Positions 21,196-21,247 of a stretch of 21,247 nt of DNA are shown here, one piece after another. The number at the start of each line of letters is the position of its first letter. Position 1 is the first letter of the stretch. Origin of the DNA: Ruminococcaceae bacterium UBA7127 (GTDB lineage Bacteria > Bacillota > Clostridia > Oscillospirales > Acutalibacteraceae). A program made the position numbers and the translations under genes. The stretch spans positions 25,705 through 46,951 of the forward strand of contig DKXL01000038.1 in NCBI GenBank assembly GCA_002493005.1. The letters run 5' to 3'. Under the pieces are notes generated by a model that made no database searches, was not told the DNA's origin, and saw only the letters and a list, made by a program, of their open reading frames with translations.

Positions 21196-21247
21196 AACAA
21201 AAGCGGCGTGACGCCGCCCACAATTCGGCAACGTGACGTTGCATCCA
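21196..21247. repeat. Paired palindromic repeats (GG form then AA form)
   Basis: GCGGCGT-G-ACGCCGC at 21203-21217, then CCACAATTCG, then GCAACGT-G-ACGTTGC at 21228-21242, running off the right edge. The first part matches the copies at 18366 and 18463; the second matches the minus strand at 6366-6387. Confidence 0.8.

Overview
The window reads as a chromosomal segment of a low-GC Gram-positive gut or rumen Clostridium-group bacterium, most likely Oscillospiraceae/Ruminococcaceae. The pointers are the gene order rimP-nusA-ylxR-ylxQ-infB-rbfA-nrnA-truB, strong purine-rich Shine-Dalgarno sites, TTGaca/TATAAT promoters, a DUF6062 protein, and secreted proteins with cohesin-like, X25-like and dockerin-like modules of the kind known from starch- and fibre-degrading Ruminococcus. 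The species is an inference; no rRNA or other marker fixes it.

Layout, left to right. (1) 1-2030, minus strand: an exopolysaccharide operon led by a good promoter: a Wzz-type chain-length/adaptor protein, its tyrosine autokinase, and a sugar transferase cut by the window edge. (2) 2329-4233, minus: a secreted protein with an N-terminal cohesin-like domain and four X25-like repeats, with its own promoter, a structured leader and a terminator. (3) 4522-6212: a bacterial 8-oxoguanine DNA glycosylase (minus) divergent from a DUF6062 protein (plus) built on a duplicated Cys/His motif. (4) 6213-9276: a repeat-rich island holding one large orphan phage baseplate/tail-fibre-like protein with an SGNH esterase domain. 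(5) 9204-16335, minus: the translation/transcription operon rimP-nusA-ylxR-ylxQ-infB-rbfA-nrnA-truB, with a sigma-A promoter, a terminator-like hairpin in its leader, and a clear terminator after truB. (6) 16437-17097, minus: a short secreted leucine-rich-repeat protein that ends in a single dockerin-like calcium loop. (7) 17308-17720: tRNA-Thr(GGU) with promoter and terminator, followed by an inverted copy of its own 3' end and a decayed second copy of that arrangement. (8) 17820-18362: a YwlG/DUF436 protein (plus) followed by a 97-bp tandem duplication. (9) 18638-20954, minus: a DUF5131 (phage Gp37/Gp68-like) Cys-rich protein and a citrate synthase. The right edge is intergenic and ends in the same palindromic repeats seen elsewhere.

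How the parts work together: the central operon couples ribosome maturation (RimP, RbfA), initiation (IF2), elongation/termination control (NusA, YlxR, YlxQ), nanoRNA/pAp turnover (NrnA) and tRNA pseudouridylation (TruB). The leader hairpin between promoter and rimP fits attenuation, plausibly by NusA itself. The cohesin-like/X25 protein and the dockerin-tailed LRR protein suggest a cell-surface carbohydrate-binding assembly whose other parts lie elsewhere. The candidates that most deserve a second look are the orphan phage-fibre esterase in its repeat island, the cohesin-like/X25 protein with the half-dockerin protein, the duplicated CxxC-CxxH architecture of the DUF6062 protein, the nested inverted tRNA tail, and a family of 15-bp palindromes whose arms vary in a compensated way. 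I found no CRISPR array, no transposase gene and no complete prophage.
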